Made by a program: the position numbers and the translations under genes. From a virus, in IMG/VR virus record IMGVR_UViG_3300023184_000024, positions 288,755 through 352,754 of that record: a stretch of 64,000 bases of DNA, one strand, 5' to 3'. Numbering within the stretch: the stretch's first letter is position 1; each line of letters starts with the position of its first letter. Below, in pieces: positions 31,574-39,903 of this stretch. A model generated the notes under the pieces. The model was given only the letters and a program-made list of their open reading frames with translations, ran no database searches and was not told the DNA's origin.

Positions 31574-31858
31574 ATGAACGGTTGGGAAAATAGTAGAGGG
31601 TATCTTACGACAATGAAGGCGGAGGCTCACGACCGCAATCCAAATCTCAGCCGTCGTAATGCCAACCCCAAGGTCAAGCTACAGTTTGACCCCGAGGACG
31701 ATATTGGATGTTTTCATTGTGGCACTTTCCGCAGTTATAATTTTGAATTTGACAGCAATTATTGTGACCCTTGTAACAAGTGGTTGGAAGGTCTTTGCAA
31801 GGATGCTGACTGTCCCTTCTGCCCCAAGCGTCCCAAGTACCCAAAATATCCCGGTTGA
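31574..31858 (+). CDS. Small zinc-ribbon-like protein
   Basis: A 94-residue protein with eight Cys in four pairs or near-pairs: CFHC, CDPC, then CKDADC and CPFC near the C-terminus, ending in a basic KRPKYPKYPG tail. This suggests one or two structural zinc sites and nucleic-acid or protein binding. The N-terminal part is charged. It has its own copy of the tandem promoter and an AAAGGGG ribosome-binding site. Function is unknown; early, host-directed action is plausible. Confidence 0.75.
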   Translation: MNGWENSRGYLTTMKAEAHDRNPNLSRRNANPKVKLQFDPEDDIGCFHCGTFRSYNFEFDSNYCDPCNKWLEGLCKDADCPFCPKRPKYPKYPG

Positions 31859-31883
31859 CCGATAATTACCGATTTGCTATAAT
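31855..31883 (+). promoter_or_regulatory. Tandem promoter cassette 3
   Basis: TTGACC (31855-31860), 17-bp spacer, TATAAT (31878-31883) preceded by TTTGC. The downstream leader differs from cassettes 1 and 2. The -35 box overlaps the preceding stop codon. Confidence 0.85.
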
Positions 31884-31914
31884 ATACATATACTGAAACA
31901 CAAAGGAGCTCAAA

Positions 31915-32388
31915 ATGGGTACACGTTCAAGAATTGGTGTCATGCATGGCAACAAGTGCAAGTCTGTTTACTGCCATTGGGATGGCTATCTTGAGCACAA
32001 TGGTGCCATCCTGCAGGAGCACTATGACAGTGCCAAAGCCAACAACCTGGTAGCACTTGGCGACATGAGTTCATTGCGTCCCGAGATTGGTGAGCAACAT
32101 GCCTTTAGCTACCACGATCTGCCCAAAGACGAAGTTGAAGCATTCAAAGCCACAACAGAAAACATGTGCACCTTTTACGGCCGTGACCGCGGTGAGACCG
32201 GCACTGAGTTCAAAGTGGCACACAATTTCTCAGAGTTTCTTGAACAGGTTGAACATTGTGGTGGCGAGTACTACTATGTTATGGAAGATGGCCTATGGTA
32301 CTGTGGCAGTATCTATGGTGCGTTCAAAGGCCAACTAGTACTGTTGAGCCAAGCATTGGATTCCGTTAAACAAGCCGAGGAAGCCTAA
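31915..32388 (+). CDS. Conserved phage protein, MGTRSRIGV type
   Basis: A 157-residue protein starting MGTRSRIGVMHGNKCKSVYC and continuing HWDGYLEHNGAIL. I recall this opening in many phage genomes, where it is annotated as a domain of unknown function. The middle is acidic and the C-terminus carries paired aromatics (GGEYYYVMEDGLWYCGSIYG). It is first in an operon of three small genes and ligase, driven by the third tandem promoter and an AAAGGAG ribosome-binding site. No biochemical role can be given. Confidence 0.8.
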   Translation: MGTRSRIGVMHGNKCKSVYCHWDGYLEHNGAILQEHYDSAKANNLVALGDMSSLRPEIGEQHAFSYHDLPKDEVEAFKATTENMCTFYGRDRGETGTEFKVAHNFSEFLEQVEHCGGEYYYVMEDGLWYCGSIYGAFKGQLVLLSQALDSVKQAEEA

Positions 32389-32389
32389 G

Positions 32390-32599
32390 ATGGCTTATGC
32401 AGTTTTCAAGCATAACAAAGAATATGGTCCACGCAAGGGACTTGAAGGACCATTTCATTATCCCAACGGACAGGTGTTGTACTACGATCCCAAGGCCGGT
32501 GAGTATTATGACCCTACCACTGATTTTTATGTACCTCACGAAGACGTTGCAGAACTGCAACAACTGGTCTTTAATATGTTAGCAAAGGGTGCACAGTGA
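32390..32599 (+). CDS. Hypothetical 69-residue protein
   Basis: A 69-residue Tyr/Lys-rich protein (MAYAVFKHNKEYGPRKGLEG and on, then YYDPKAGEYYDPTTDFYVPH). It begins directly after the previous stop and its own stop overlaps the following GTG start. No motif recognised. Aromatic-rich repeats of YYDP suggest a small beta domain. Confidence 0.65.
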   Translation: MAYAVFKHNKEYGPRKGLEGPFHYPNGQVLYYDPKAGEYYDPTTDFYVPHEDVAELQQLVFNMLAKGAQ

Positions 32600-32880
32600 A
32601 CAATGGGATTTGTCCAGACTGTAATGGAACATGTCGATTGCCAGCCGGCGACACACGATATAAAAGTGTGATCTCGGGCTACGATCACAAAACTGACACT
32701 TTGCCTTGTTCTAATTGCGGCGGTCAGTACATGTTTGGGCGACCCACAGGTAAAGTAAAACTCAATGCCGCCGGTGATCCTTGTAAACATATATACACAT
32801 CTAAGAATGTTGGTAGGTGCTTGACTGAATATGTGTGTCAACACTGCAATGACCGATATCAAATTGATTCAGGCGACTAA
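32596..32880 (+). CDS. Zinc-finger small protein (DnaJ-like CxxCxG)
   Basis: A 94-residue protein from GTG 32596, overlapping the previous stop by 4 bases. It has CPDCNGTC and CSNCGG, resembling DnaJ-type zinc-binding repeats, and a second C-terminal set CKH ... CLTEYVCQHC. It is likely a small zinc-dependent binding protein. The partner or nucleic acid target is unknown. It directly precedes the ligase gene. Confidence 0.65.
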   Translation: MNNGICPDCNGTCRLPAGDTRYKSVISGYDHKTDTLPCSNCGGQYMFGRPTGKVKLNAAGDPCKHIYTSKNVGRCLTEYVCQHCNDRYQIDSGD

Positions 32881-32900
32881 TATAAAAAACTGTTAAATAT

Positions 32901-34274
32901 ATGAATGAAACAAATTTTTCCGACCCAAGGTTTACCGGGGTAATGGCAGCAGGTTGGATCCGCGACCTCGAAAGCTCAGATAGTCGCATACACAAAGAAA
33001 AAACCATTGAAAAAGCCTTGATGGCGGCCAAGCTGGGCAGTGCCGATGCGCAGGCTTTCTTGTTCAACTGCTATCAAGCCTACAATCCTTTTTATGTGTT
33101 TGGCGTTCGACAAGTGCCAGAAACCCAAGAGTTAACTGACCGCCCAAATCATTGGCCTTCATTTTGGGCCTTGTTAGAAAATCTACGCACTCGTAGTGTC
33201 ACTGGTAATCGTGCAAGAGAGGCAATTGAAACTTGCAGTCAGTTGTTTGACAGTGAAGAGTGGAATGGACTTGCTCGGCGTGTGTTGATCAAGGACTTGA
33301 GATGCGGCATCACAGATAAAACACTCAACAAAGTGCTGGGCAAAACTGAATATAAGATTCCTGTGTTTAGTTGCCAACTTGCGCAGGACTCCACAGATCA
33401 ACCCAAGAAGCTCAAGGGTATCAAACGACTAGAAGTCAAATTGGACGGTGTTCGTGTGTTGGCAGTTATGAATGGATCTGCTTGTACATTGTACAGCCGC
33501 AATGGCAAAGAGTTTGAAAACTTCCCGCAGATTGCAGACTTCATTGAAGAACATCGCAAAGCATTTCAACGCAATGCCGCTTTTGGTGGACAGTTTGTGT
33601 TGGATGGCGAGATTGTGGGCAAGAGCTTCCAGGACCTGATGAAACAAGCACAGCGTAAGAGCAATGCCAAAACAGACAACATGGTTTATCATGTGTTTGA
33701 CATATTGCCGCTGACGGAGTTCCGTGATGGTTTTTGCAATCTACAGCAACACAATCGCATTGACTTGTTGAAACGTGCTCAAGCATTCTTGCCCGAAAAC
33801 AGTTGTGTGCAAGTCATGCCTGGTATGGATGTGGACCTGGACACTGCAGAAGGCCATGACATTATGCGCCGTTTTGCCGAAGCCAGTGTAGAAGAAGGTT
33901 ACGAGGGCATCATGATCAAAAGCATGGATGCACCCTACGAGTGCAAACGCAGTGACTTTTGGATGAAATGGAAACCCACAATCACAGTGGATTTAAATAT
34001 TGTGGGTTTTGAAGAAGGCACTGGTCGCAATGCTGGCCGCTTGGGTGCTATAATATGTGAAGGAATTGATAATGAACGCAATATTCGTGTTAATGTTGGC
34101 ACAGGTTTTAGTGATGGGGATCGTGATAGCTATTGGGCCGAAAAAGACAGCCTGTTTGGCAACGTGGTCGAAGTGCAAGCTGATGCAGTTACGCAAAATC
34201 AAGACGGATCATACAGTTTGAGATTTCCTAGGTTTGTGAGATTCCGCGGATTCGGTCCAGGAGAGAAACTATAG
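32901..34274 (+). CDS. ATP-dependent DNA ligase, T4 gp30-like
   Basis: A 457-residue ligase (T4 gp30 has 487). It seals nicks in phage DNA. The adenylylation motif LEVKLDGVRVL, with the catalytic Lys, is near residue 180. Motif III-like FVLDGEIVG is near 233, motif IV-like EEGYEGIMIKS near 332-342, and motif V SDFWMKWKP near 350-360. The N-terminal 150 residues are the helical DNA-binding domain, including LIKDLRCGITDKTLNKVLG, a hallmark of the phage and archaeal class. A TAAATA element (32894-32899) lies directly before the ATG, probably too close to be its promoter. Confidence 0.93.
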   Translation: MNETNFSDPRFTGVMAAGWIRDLESSDSRIHKEKTIEKALMAAKLGSADAQAFLFNCYQAYNPFYVFGVRQVPETQELTDRPNHWPSFWALLENLRTRSVTGNRAREAIETCSQLFDSEEWNGLARRVLIKDLRCGITDKTLNKVLGKTEYKIPVFSCQLAQDSTDQPKKLKGIKRLEVKLDGVRVLAVMNGSACTLYSRNGKEFENFPQIADFIEEHRKAFQRNAAFGGQFVLDGEIVGKSFQDLMKQAQRKSNAKTDNMVYHVFDILPLTEFRDGFCNLQQHNRIDLLKRAQAFLPENSCVQVMPGMDVDLDTAEGHDIMRRFAEASVEEGYEGIMIKSMDAPYECKRSDFWMKWKPTITVDLNIVGFEEGTGRNAGRLGAIICEGIDNERNIRVNVGTGFSDGDRDSYWAEKDSLFGNVVEVQADAVTQNQDGSYSLRFPRFVRFRGFGPGEKL

Positions 34275-34292
34275 CATGGAATTAATTTAACG

Positions 34293-35168
34293 TTGAAGCT
34301 ACAGGATATTAAATGGTTGCACATTGAACCCAGCACCAAGTGTAATGCTTGGTGCCCTGCCTGTGGCCGCAACCAAAATGGCTACGGCCTTGCACCGGAC
34401 CTGGTAGAACAAGACCTAGACATTACTTGGTTAGAAACAGTGCTAGAATCCCTGCCGGGTCGGCTTGATGGCATCCAGTTTTGCGGAGTTCTTGGAGATC
34501 CATGTGCACACACCAAGTTTTTAAACCTAGTAAAGTTGGCTAAAAAATACACCAATAAAATACAAATACACACCAACGGCGGCCTAAGATCACAACAATG
34601 GTGGTCCGAGTTGGCACACCTGTTGTCTGATGTAGATCACGATGTATGGTTCGGCATCGACGGCATCAACGAAGTGCACGAAATATACCGACAAGGAACC
34701 AGTTACGGCAAAGTAATTGGCAACGCCACTGAATTTATCAAACATGGTGGCCATGCAACCTGGCAATTTATACCGTATCAACACAACGAACATCAGATAA
34801 AGGAGTGCATGAAAACCAGCCAACAACTTGGATTTAAGAAATTTAAACTCATTCGTGGATTTAGAGATCTAAAAACTCAGGCTCGGCATTGGCAAACTGG
34901 TGACGTGTTTCAATTGGAACAAGCCAAGATGTATTCCCAGGTCAATATTATTTCTCACAAGCAGGTGGTTAAAAAAGAAAATTGCATGCATTTGTCTGGC
35001 CCCAGCGCATACATTTCCGCAGATAAAAAAATTAGCCCTTGTTGTTATTTTTATCAAACTAGATCCTATGATACAATCACTGAAATGTTGGGGAGTCTCA
35101 ACATTGAGCAGGAGTTATTGTCGCCTGTTAGGACTTGCCTAAGATCCTGTGGAACAACTGCACAGTGA
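34293..35168 (+). CDS. Radical SAM/SPASM protein, second copy
   Basis: A 291-residue radical SAM protein. WLHIEPSTKCNAWCPACGRN has the CxxxCxxC cluster motif (near residues 17-24), and GDP near residue 67 sits in the usual substrate strand. A C-terminal region with CMHLSGPSAYISADKKISPCC looks like a twitch/SPASM auxiliary cluster. The start appears to be TTG 34293; no ATG precedes the conserved part in frame. It is not the same subtype as the gene at 1-966, since the auxiliary motifs differ. The substrate is unknown. Phage-encoded IscU and IscA could feed it. Confidence 0.8.
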   Translation: MKLQDIKWLHIEPSTKCNAWCPACGRNQNGYGLAPDLVEQDLDITWLETVLESLPGRLDGIQFCGVLGDPCAHTKFLNLVKLAKKYTNKIQIHTNGGLRSQQWWSELAHLLSDVDHDVWFGIDGINEVHEIYRQGTSYGKVIGNATEFIKHGGHATWQFIPYQHNEHQIKECMKTSQQLGFKKFKLIRGFRDLKTQARHWQTGDVFQLEQAKMYSQVNIISHKQVVKKENCMHLSGPSAYISADKKISPCCYFYQTRSYDTITEMLGSLNIEQELLSPVRTCLRSCGTTAQ

Positions 35169-35187
35169 TTCGACAACATTTACCCAC

Positions 35188-35193
35188 TAAATA
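35188..35193 (+). promoter_or_regulatory. Candidate late promoter close to ATG
   Basis: TAAATA ending 7 bases before ATG 35201. No Shine-Dalgarno is visible between them. Confidence 0.4.
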
Positions 35194-35200
35194 ATAAATC

Positions 35201-36751
35201 ATGATTTTAACTATATTAATGTTTGTTGTGGCTTTGTGCTTGAGTGGTGTGGCCGCATTTTATTCTATTGTAGGGCTTACTGCTATTTTTGCCGCCGCAG
35301 TTACGCCTATTATTTTAATGGGCAGTATTTTAGAAGTGGCCAAGCTCACAGTCACAGTTTGGTTGCACGACTACTGGCATCGTATTCGCTGGTTAATGAA
35401 GGTGTATTTGTGCTCAGCAGTGGTTGTATTGATGATAATCACCAGCATGGGCATATTTGGATTTTTGTCAAAAGCGCACAGCGACCAAGGCATGGTGTCG
35501 GGTGATGTACTTGCCAAGATCAGTGTATATGATGAAAAAATTAAAATCTCAAAGGAAAATATAGATGCAAATCGCCGGGCACTTAAACAAATGGATGAAG
35601 CTGTGGACCAAGTTATGGGCCGAAGCACAGATGAAAAAGGTGCAGATAAAGCTGTACAAATCCGCAGGACCCAACAGAAGGAACGTGCTAGACTCCTTGC
35701 CGAAATTGAAGCCGAACAGAAAAAAATTACAGCACTTAATGAAGAACGAGCCCCTATTGCTGCCGAGGTACGCAAGGTTGAGGCAGAAGTCGGTCCGATA
35801 AAATACATTGCCGCATTGATTTACGGTGATGATCCAGATGCCAATTTACTAGAACGTGCAGTACGTTGGGTGATTATACTATTGGTGGTGGTGTTTGATC
35901 CTTTGGCAGTGATGATGTTGCTGGCCGCAACTGAAAGTAGAAAATGGTTGCGCGAAGATAAACTCAAGTACCCTCCTGATGACGGTCCTTTAACTGAAGA
36001 ACAAATCGAACAAATCAAGGAATCTGCCAAAGAAGACTTGCCCACTAGTGAGCTGGTAACCAAAGATGAGCTATTCCCAGTGGACCCTTCCCCACCAGGG
36101 TGGATGTACAACACCACTACAACAACATATCCTTCTACCGAAGAAGAAGTTGAAGAGTTGACACAAGAGTTTGATCGTAGCAAACACGCATACTTAGACA
36201 AGCCGTTTGTGCATTTTGAAAACCTCACGCCTATGGTGGCAAAAAAACAACCTGAAATCACTGCGGAGGAAGTCAGCATTGCTGTATCTACTCCAGAAAA
36301 GGATGAGGATGAGGATGGTGACAACGACAGTGACGTGGTAAAAATGGCCAAGACATTGTGGAAACAAGCAAACCCAACTAGCACTCTTAAAGATCAACGA
36401 AGACTATTACAATTCAAAGCAATAGATCATCTTCCTTGGTATGACTACATTGAACAAGCTGAGAATGAAGTTATTATACCGTTTGGTGACCGCTTACCCG
36501 ACACCGGTGAGAAAGCTAGCAAAAAAGGCAATCAATATATACACACGGGATATTTGCCCACTAAGTTATTCAAATACAATGGATCTAAATGGATTGAGGT
36601 TGACAAAAACCTCACAGACCGTTATGCTTACAATGATGCCTACATAGATTTTTTAATAAAAAAAGTTGGCACAGGTGAATATGACCCCGAGCTATTAAAT
36701 GATAGCGAACGAACTCAACTAGAACTTAAACTTAAAAGAGAAATTATTTAA
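35201..36751 (+). CDS. Coiled-coil membrane protein of unknown function
   Basis: A 516-residue protein. Three membrane helices lie in the first 90 residues ([20 protein letters not shown], a second, and [20 protein letters not shown]). They are followed by a long coiled coil (about 100-190) and a fourth helix ([20 protein letters not shown], about 222-242). The acidic, Pro/Glu-rich remainder, with [10 protein letters not shown], is probably cytoplasmic, ending in a small folded domain ([20 protein letters not shown]). I recall similar multi-span coiled-coil proteins in marine T4-like phages, but no function. It directly precedes clpX, sharing its last base with the clpX start. Confidence 0.75.
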   Translation: MILTILMFVVALCLSGVAAFYSIVGLTAIFAAAVTPIILMGSILEVAKLTVTVWLHDYWHRIRWLMKVYLCSAVVVLMIITSMGIFGFLSKAHSDQGMVSGDVLAKISVYDEKIKISKENIDANRRALKQMDEAVDQVMGRSTDEKGADKAVQIRRTQQKERARLLAEIEAEQKKITALNEERAPIAAEVRKVEAEVGPIKYIAALIYGDDPDANLLERAVRWVIILLVVVFDPLAVMMLLAATESRKWLREDKLKYPPDDGPLTEEQIEQIKESAKEDLPTSELVTKDELFPVDPSPPGWMYNTTTTTYPSTEEEVEELTQEFDRSKHAYLDKPFVHFENLTPMVAKKQPEITAEEVSIAVSTPEKDEDEDGDNDSDVVKMAKTLWKQANPTSTLKDQRRLLQFKAIDHLPWYDYIEQAENEVIIPFGDRLPDTGEKASKKGNQYIHTGYLPTKLFKYNGSKWIEVDKNLTDRYAYNDAYIDFLIKKVGTGEYDPELLNDSERTQLELKLKREII

Positions 36752-37950
36752 TGTCAGACACAGCACTTCAACAATACCAACATAAATGTAGTTTTTGCGG
36801 CAAAGAAAAAGACATCGTTAACAAGTTAATTGTCAGTGATGCAGTTGCTATTTGTAATGAATGCGTTTTTTTATGTCAAGACTTACTAGTAGATAAACCG
36901 TTATCAGAAGAAACAAACAGCAGTGACTCGTTGGATCCAATGAAACTCAAGGCGTATCTTGACCAGTATGTGGTTGGTCAAGAGCAGGCAAAAATAGTAT
37001 TAAGTGTGGCCATTGTTAATCATTATAAAAGAATTAATAAGTCTTCAGAAGGCCCAAATATTAGTAAAGCCAACATTTTAATGATTGGCCCCACGGGCTG
37101 TGGCAAAACATTACTGGCCAAAACTGTGGCCAAATACCTTGACGTGCCGTTTGTAATAGGTGATGCTACCAGTATTACCGAAGCTGGCTACGTAGGTGAC
37201 GATGTTGAAACACTGATTAGTCGACTGCATGCAGTGGGCGGCAACGATGTTAGCAAGACACAACGTGGCATTGTTTTCATTGATGAAATTGATAAAATTA
37301 GTCGAAAAAGCGAAAGTACCAGTATCACACGTGATGTGTCTGGCGAAGGTGTTCAGCAGGCATTGTTAAAATTAGTTGAAGGAACTGTTTGCCGTATTCC
37401 GGCCGGCGGCGGCAGGAAGCATCCTGGTGGAGACATGATTGAAATCGATACATCAGACATATTGTTTATTGCAGGCGGTGCCTTTGTTGGATTAGAAAAG
37501 ATTATTAAAAATAGAACACAGGGCACATCTATTGGATTCAACACACTTATATCAGACAACAAAGAAGTTGATATTTCACAAAGTTCACCCGATGACTTGG
37601 TCAAGTTTGGTATGATTCCTGAGTTTGTTGGGCGTTTCCCAAGCACAGTCACACTCAAAGATCTTGAACACAGTGACATGATTAGAATCTTAACTGAAAT
37701 AAAAGACAACTACATTGATCAATATCAGTGGTTGTTTTCCCAGGACTCGATTGATCTGAATTTTAATAAAGAATCCATTGAAGCACTGGTGACACGAGCA
37801 TTGGAATCAGGCACTGGAGCTCGGGCACTGCACACTGAGCTAGAACGTGCGTTGATGCCGCACATGTATAAACTAAGAGACTACCAGGCTCGGGGCATTT
37901 CCGAGGTCAACATTGTACCTGAGTTTATAAGTACTCCTACTTCACTGTAA
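36751..37950 (+). CDS. clpX: ClpX-type AAA+ unfoldase
   Basis: A 399-residue ClpX, near the bacterial length (about 420). ClpX unfolds tagged proteins and feeds them to ClpP. The N-terminal zinc domain has C13, C16, C35 and C38. Walker A GPTGCGKT is near residue 113, the pore loop GYVG follows at [10 protein letters not shown], Walker [10 protein letters not shown] is near 174, and the RKH loop (GGGRKHPGG) and the IGF-type ClpP-binding loop (TSIGFNT, near 260) are both present, so it can probably dock onto ClpP. Partner genes in the window are ClpP-like (59939) and ClpS (38784), unusually scattered over 24 kb. Confidence 0.95.
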   Translation: MSDTALQQYQHKCSFCGKEKDIVNKLIVSDAVAICNECVFLCQDLLVDKPLSEETNSSDSLDPMKLKAYLDQYVVGQEQAKIVLSVAIVNHYKRINKSSEGPNISKANILMIGPTGCGKTLLAKTVAKYLDVPFVIGDATSITEAGYVGDDVETLISRLHAVGGNDVSKTQRGIVFIDEIDKISRKSESTSITRDVSGEGVQQALLKLVEGTVCRIPAGGGRKHPGGDMIEIDTSDILFIAGGAFVGLEKIIKNRTQGTSIGFNTLISDNKEVDISQSSPDDLVKFGMIPEFVGRFPSTVTLKDLEHSDMIRILTEIKDNYIDQYQWLFSQDSIDLNFNKESIEALVTRALESGTGARALHTELERALMPHMYKLRDYQARGISEVNIVPEFISTPTSL

Positions 37951-37966
37951 AGGAAGTACTGATATA

Positions 37967-38185
37967 ATGTACATCGAATTTAATATCTTAAACGCGATGG
38001 ACGATTTTGACAGCTTAGAACGTGCAGTTGCTGGCTGGGCCAACACACATAAAGTACCTTACACAACTAAAATAGCCAAAGGTTTAAAATACCGATTAGG
38101 CTTAAACTATCCTGAACACTTTACTTTATTTTTTATTACCTGGGCGTCCTGTAAATATCAAGTCAAAAACGCCAAACAGCATTGA
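37967..38185 (+). CDS. Hypothetical 72-residue protein
   Basis: A 72-residue protein, MYIEFNILNAMDDFDSLERA and on, with a basic aromatic middle (KVPYTTKIAKGLKYRLGL) and a possible amphipathic helix. A good ribosome-binding site (AAAGGAAG) follows the clpX stop directly. No motif recognised. It lies between clpX and hsp20 but before a new promoter, so it is cotranscribed with clpX. Confidence 0.6.
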   Translation: MYIEFNILNAMDDFDSLERAVAGWANTHKVPYTTKIAKGLKYRLGLNYPEHFTLFFITWASCKYQVKNAKQH

Positions 38186-38210
38186 TTTATCAAAAAGTTT
38201 TGTGTATAAT
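38182..38210 (+). promoter_or_regulatory. sigma70-type promoter for hsp20
   Basis: TTGATT (38182-38187), 17-bp spacer, TATAAT (38205-38210). The start is expected near 38217, exactly where a stable hairpin begins. Confidence 0.8.
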
Positions 38211-38217
38211 AAATACT

Positions 38218-38245
38218 TGTGTAGCGCCGATGGTCGGGCTACACA
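38218..38245 (+). promoter_or_regulatory. 5'-terminal hairpin of hsp20 mRNA
   Basis: TGTGTAGC (38218-38225) pairs with GCTACACA (38238-38245), with an inner CCGA/TCGG stem and one bulged G. It sits at the predicted mRNA 5' end and is followed by GCTTAATAGGAGAAAA, a block also found before the phasin gene. It may stabilise the message. Confidence 0.6.
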
Positions 38246-38273
38246 CAGTCATCTTGCTTAATAGGAGAAAACA

Positions 38274-38729
38274 ATGACAAACACTTTAACCCTTCGTTCC
38301 TTAGACATTCCACAAATCGCTAAATTTGGTATCGGTTTCGATAACATGTTTGATGAATTACTACGTGTGAATGCTCAACAATCCAACACAAACTACCCCC
38401 CATATAACATTGTTCAAATCAATGAAAATGAATATATGATTAGCGTTGCTGTTGCAGGTTTCGGGCCTGATAATCTCACAGTTACCAAAGAGAAAAACTT
38501 CTTAGTAATTGAAGGTAATCATGCCATGAACAATGTTGAAACTGACGTGGAACCTACGTATCTACACAAAGGTATTAGTGAGCGCAATTTCCGACGTGAG
38601 TTCCGTTTAGCGGATCATGTAGAAATTGAAAACGCACATTTAGAATTGGGTATTCTTTCAATTCACCTAAAACGTGAAGTTCCTGAAGAACAAAAGCCCA
38701 AGACTATTGCAATTAGTTACACTAAGTAA
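38274..38729 (+). CDS. Small heat-shock protein (Hsp20/IbpA-like)
   Basis: A 151-residue protein with the alpha-crystallin fold (about residues 42-138). PPYNIVQINENEYMISVAVA and GFGPDNLTVTKEKNFLVIEG correspond to the IbpA opening strands, and GISERNFRREFRLADHVEIE to the conserved arginine region. A C-terminal I-x-I-type anchor (TIAISY) follows. Such chaperones hold unfolded proteins, here perhaps during virion assembly. The gene has its own strong promoter, a 5' hairpin and an AGGAG site, suggesting high expression. Hsp20 genes are known from T4-like marine phages. Confidence 0.93.
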   Translation: MTNTLTLRSLDIPQIAKFGIGFDNMFDELLRVNAQQSNTNYPPYNIVQINENEYMISVAVAGFGPDNLTVTKEKNFLVIEGNHAMNNVETDVEPTYLHKGISERNFRREFRLADHVEIENAHLELGILSIHLKREVPEEQKPKTIAISYTK

Positions 38730-38743
38730 CATTTAATGTAACA

Positions 38744-38767
38744 AGTGCGGGAGATTTTTCCCGCACT
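38744..38767 (+). other. Stem-loop between hsp20 and clpS
   Basis: AGTGCGGG (38744-38751) pairs with CCCGCACT (38760-38767), with an 8-base U-rich loop. No U-run follows the stem, so it is a weak terminator at best and may shield or separate the two messages. Confidence 0.5.
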
Positions 38768-38783
38768 ATTCCTAGGACTAATT

Positions 38784-39092
38784 ATGCCAACACCAGCAAC
38801 TAAAACTAAAACAAAACCCAACACAGTATTAGCAGAACCCCCGATGTTTAAAGTTATCTACATCAATGATAATCAAACATCCATGGAATTTGTTGTTAGT
38901 AGTTTAATTGACCATTTTCAATACACTCATACCACCGCTGAAAAAATCACAGTGGATATACACAGCGAAGGATCGGCTGTGGTGGCAGTTTTACCGTATG
39001 AAATTGCCGAGCAAAAAGGTATTGAAGTAACAATGAATGCAAGGAATCTTGGCTTCCCGTTGCAGATCAAACTAGAACCCGACAGTAATTAA
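38784..39092 (+). CDS. clpS: ClpS-like adaptor (N-end rule)
   Basis: A 102-residue protein. PPMFKVIYINDNQTSMEFVVSSLIDHF matches the ClpS core (PP..YKVI..NDD.TPMEFV), and the following segment HSEGSAVVAVLPYEIAEQKG matches H.QGKA..GV...E.AE.K. ClpS hands substrates with N-degrons to ClpA/ClpC-type unfoldases. The usual ND-D loop reads ND-N, and TP reads TS, which may alter specificity. ATG 38784 is chosen; sequence upstream in frame forms the intergenic hairpin. No ClpA is in the window, so it may act on host ClpA. It ends one base into the convergent phosphoesterase stop. Confidence 0.85.
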   Translation: MPTPATKTKTKPNTVLAEPPMFKVIYINDNQTSMEFVVSSLIDHFQYTHTTAEKITVDIHSEGSAVVAVLPYEIAEQKGIEVTMNARNLGFPLQIKLEPDSN

Positions 39093-39877
39093 AATTCAAT
39101 TTCAATGCGTCGAGGATAGTAAACAGATTTCTTCCATTTTGTATCGCCCCTACCTCGACAGTTGTTGACATATCTGATGCCGTTGATTGTGGTATCTACG
39201 TCACCGTGATAATGACCAAAGCACCAGGTCTTTACTTTTTTTTCTAAATCGTTGTCAAGTACATATTGCATGAGACTATTGCCTATGCAGTTAAATCGGT
39301 AAGTTCCTGCCAGGTCAATGTCGTGCTGGATAAACACAGGACTTGGCACAGTGTGCGTCATTATTACAATGTTTTTTACATCTTGATGTGTTTGTAACTT
39401 TCCAATAGATTCTCGAAGATACACAGCATCGTTGGTGGCCAACTCGGTGATTGACTCCGCCACGTGGTCTGAACAAAGTGTGTGATCTTTGTACCAAAGC
39501 TGGGAATCTTCAATGGACATAGCAGGATCAAAATCCCAGGTGAACCACCCATTTGTGCCCAATAATGCCACACCGTTGATGATAATCACATTGTCCTGAA
39601 GATAAACCACGTTGGGTATGGTTGACAACTGATGCTTTAAACTTGTATAATTATCATGTATATCATTGAGATAATCCCTGTGTTCGTCGTTGCCGTCAAT
39701 GTAAAAAACTGCTTGGTAATGTTGGCCAAGATGCGTCAGTGTTTCAATCAACACATCAGTATCTTTTGCAACATCTCCAGCAACAAGGCACACAGGACTG
39801 GTGGCTTGGCCAGCCCAATCAAACGAATCCCACGTTTCGATGTGTAGGTCTGAAATCAAATCAAATGCTATTTTCAT
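39089..39877 (-). CDS. Calcineurin-like metallophosphoesterase
   Basis: A 262-residue protein with the full metallophosphoesterase motif set: D-x-H in ISDLHIE (residues 8-14), GD in VAGDVA (near 35), GN-[DH] in DGNDEH (near 61), a His in MTHT (near 178) and GH-x-H in FGHYHGD (near 224). Such enzymes hydrolyse phosphodiesters or phosphomonoesters, including cyclic nucleotides and DNA ends. The substrate is not readable. It is convergent with clpS (stop codons overlap in TTAA). A TAAATA lies 6 bases before its ATG, so a short or absent leader is predicted. Confidence 0.9.
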   Translation of the reverse strand: MKIAFDLISDLHIETWDSFDWAGQATSPVCLVAGDVAKDTDVLIETLTHLGQHYQAVFYIDGNDEHRDYLNDIHDNYTSLKHQLSTIPNVVYLQDNVIIINGVALLGTNGWFTWDFDPAMSIEDSQLWYKDHTLCSDHVAESITELATNDAVYLRESIGKLQTHQDVKNIVIMTHTVPSPVFIQHDIDLAGTYRFNCIGNSLMQYVLDNDLEKKVKTWCFGHYHGDVDTTINGIRYVNNCRGRGDTKWKKSVYYPRRIEIEF

Positions 39878-39883
39878 GATACA

Positions 39884-39889
39884 TATTTA
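39884..39889 (-). promoter_or_regulatory. Candidate late promoter on minus strand
   Basis: TAAATA on the minus strand, ending 6 bases before the phosphoesterase ATG, in the 26-base divergent gap. Confidence 0.35.
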
Positions 39890-39903
39890 AAAGGATTTAC
39901 ACA

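Noticed and set aside
34045-34050. TATAAT inside the ligase gene as a promoter
   Set aside because: No -35-like hexamer lies 16-18 bases upstream, and the sequence is explained by ligase coding.
38744-38767. Terminator after hsp20
   Set aside because: The stem is strong but its U-rich part is in the loop and no U-run follows, so termination is unlikely to be efficient. Kept only as a stem-loop.
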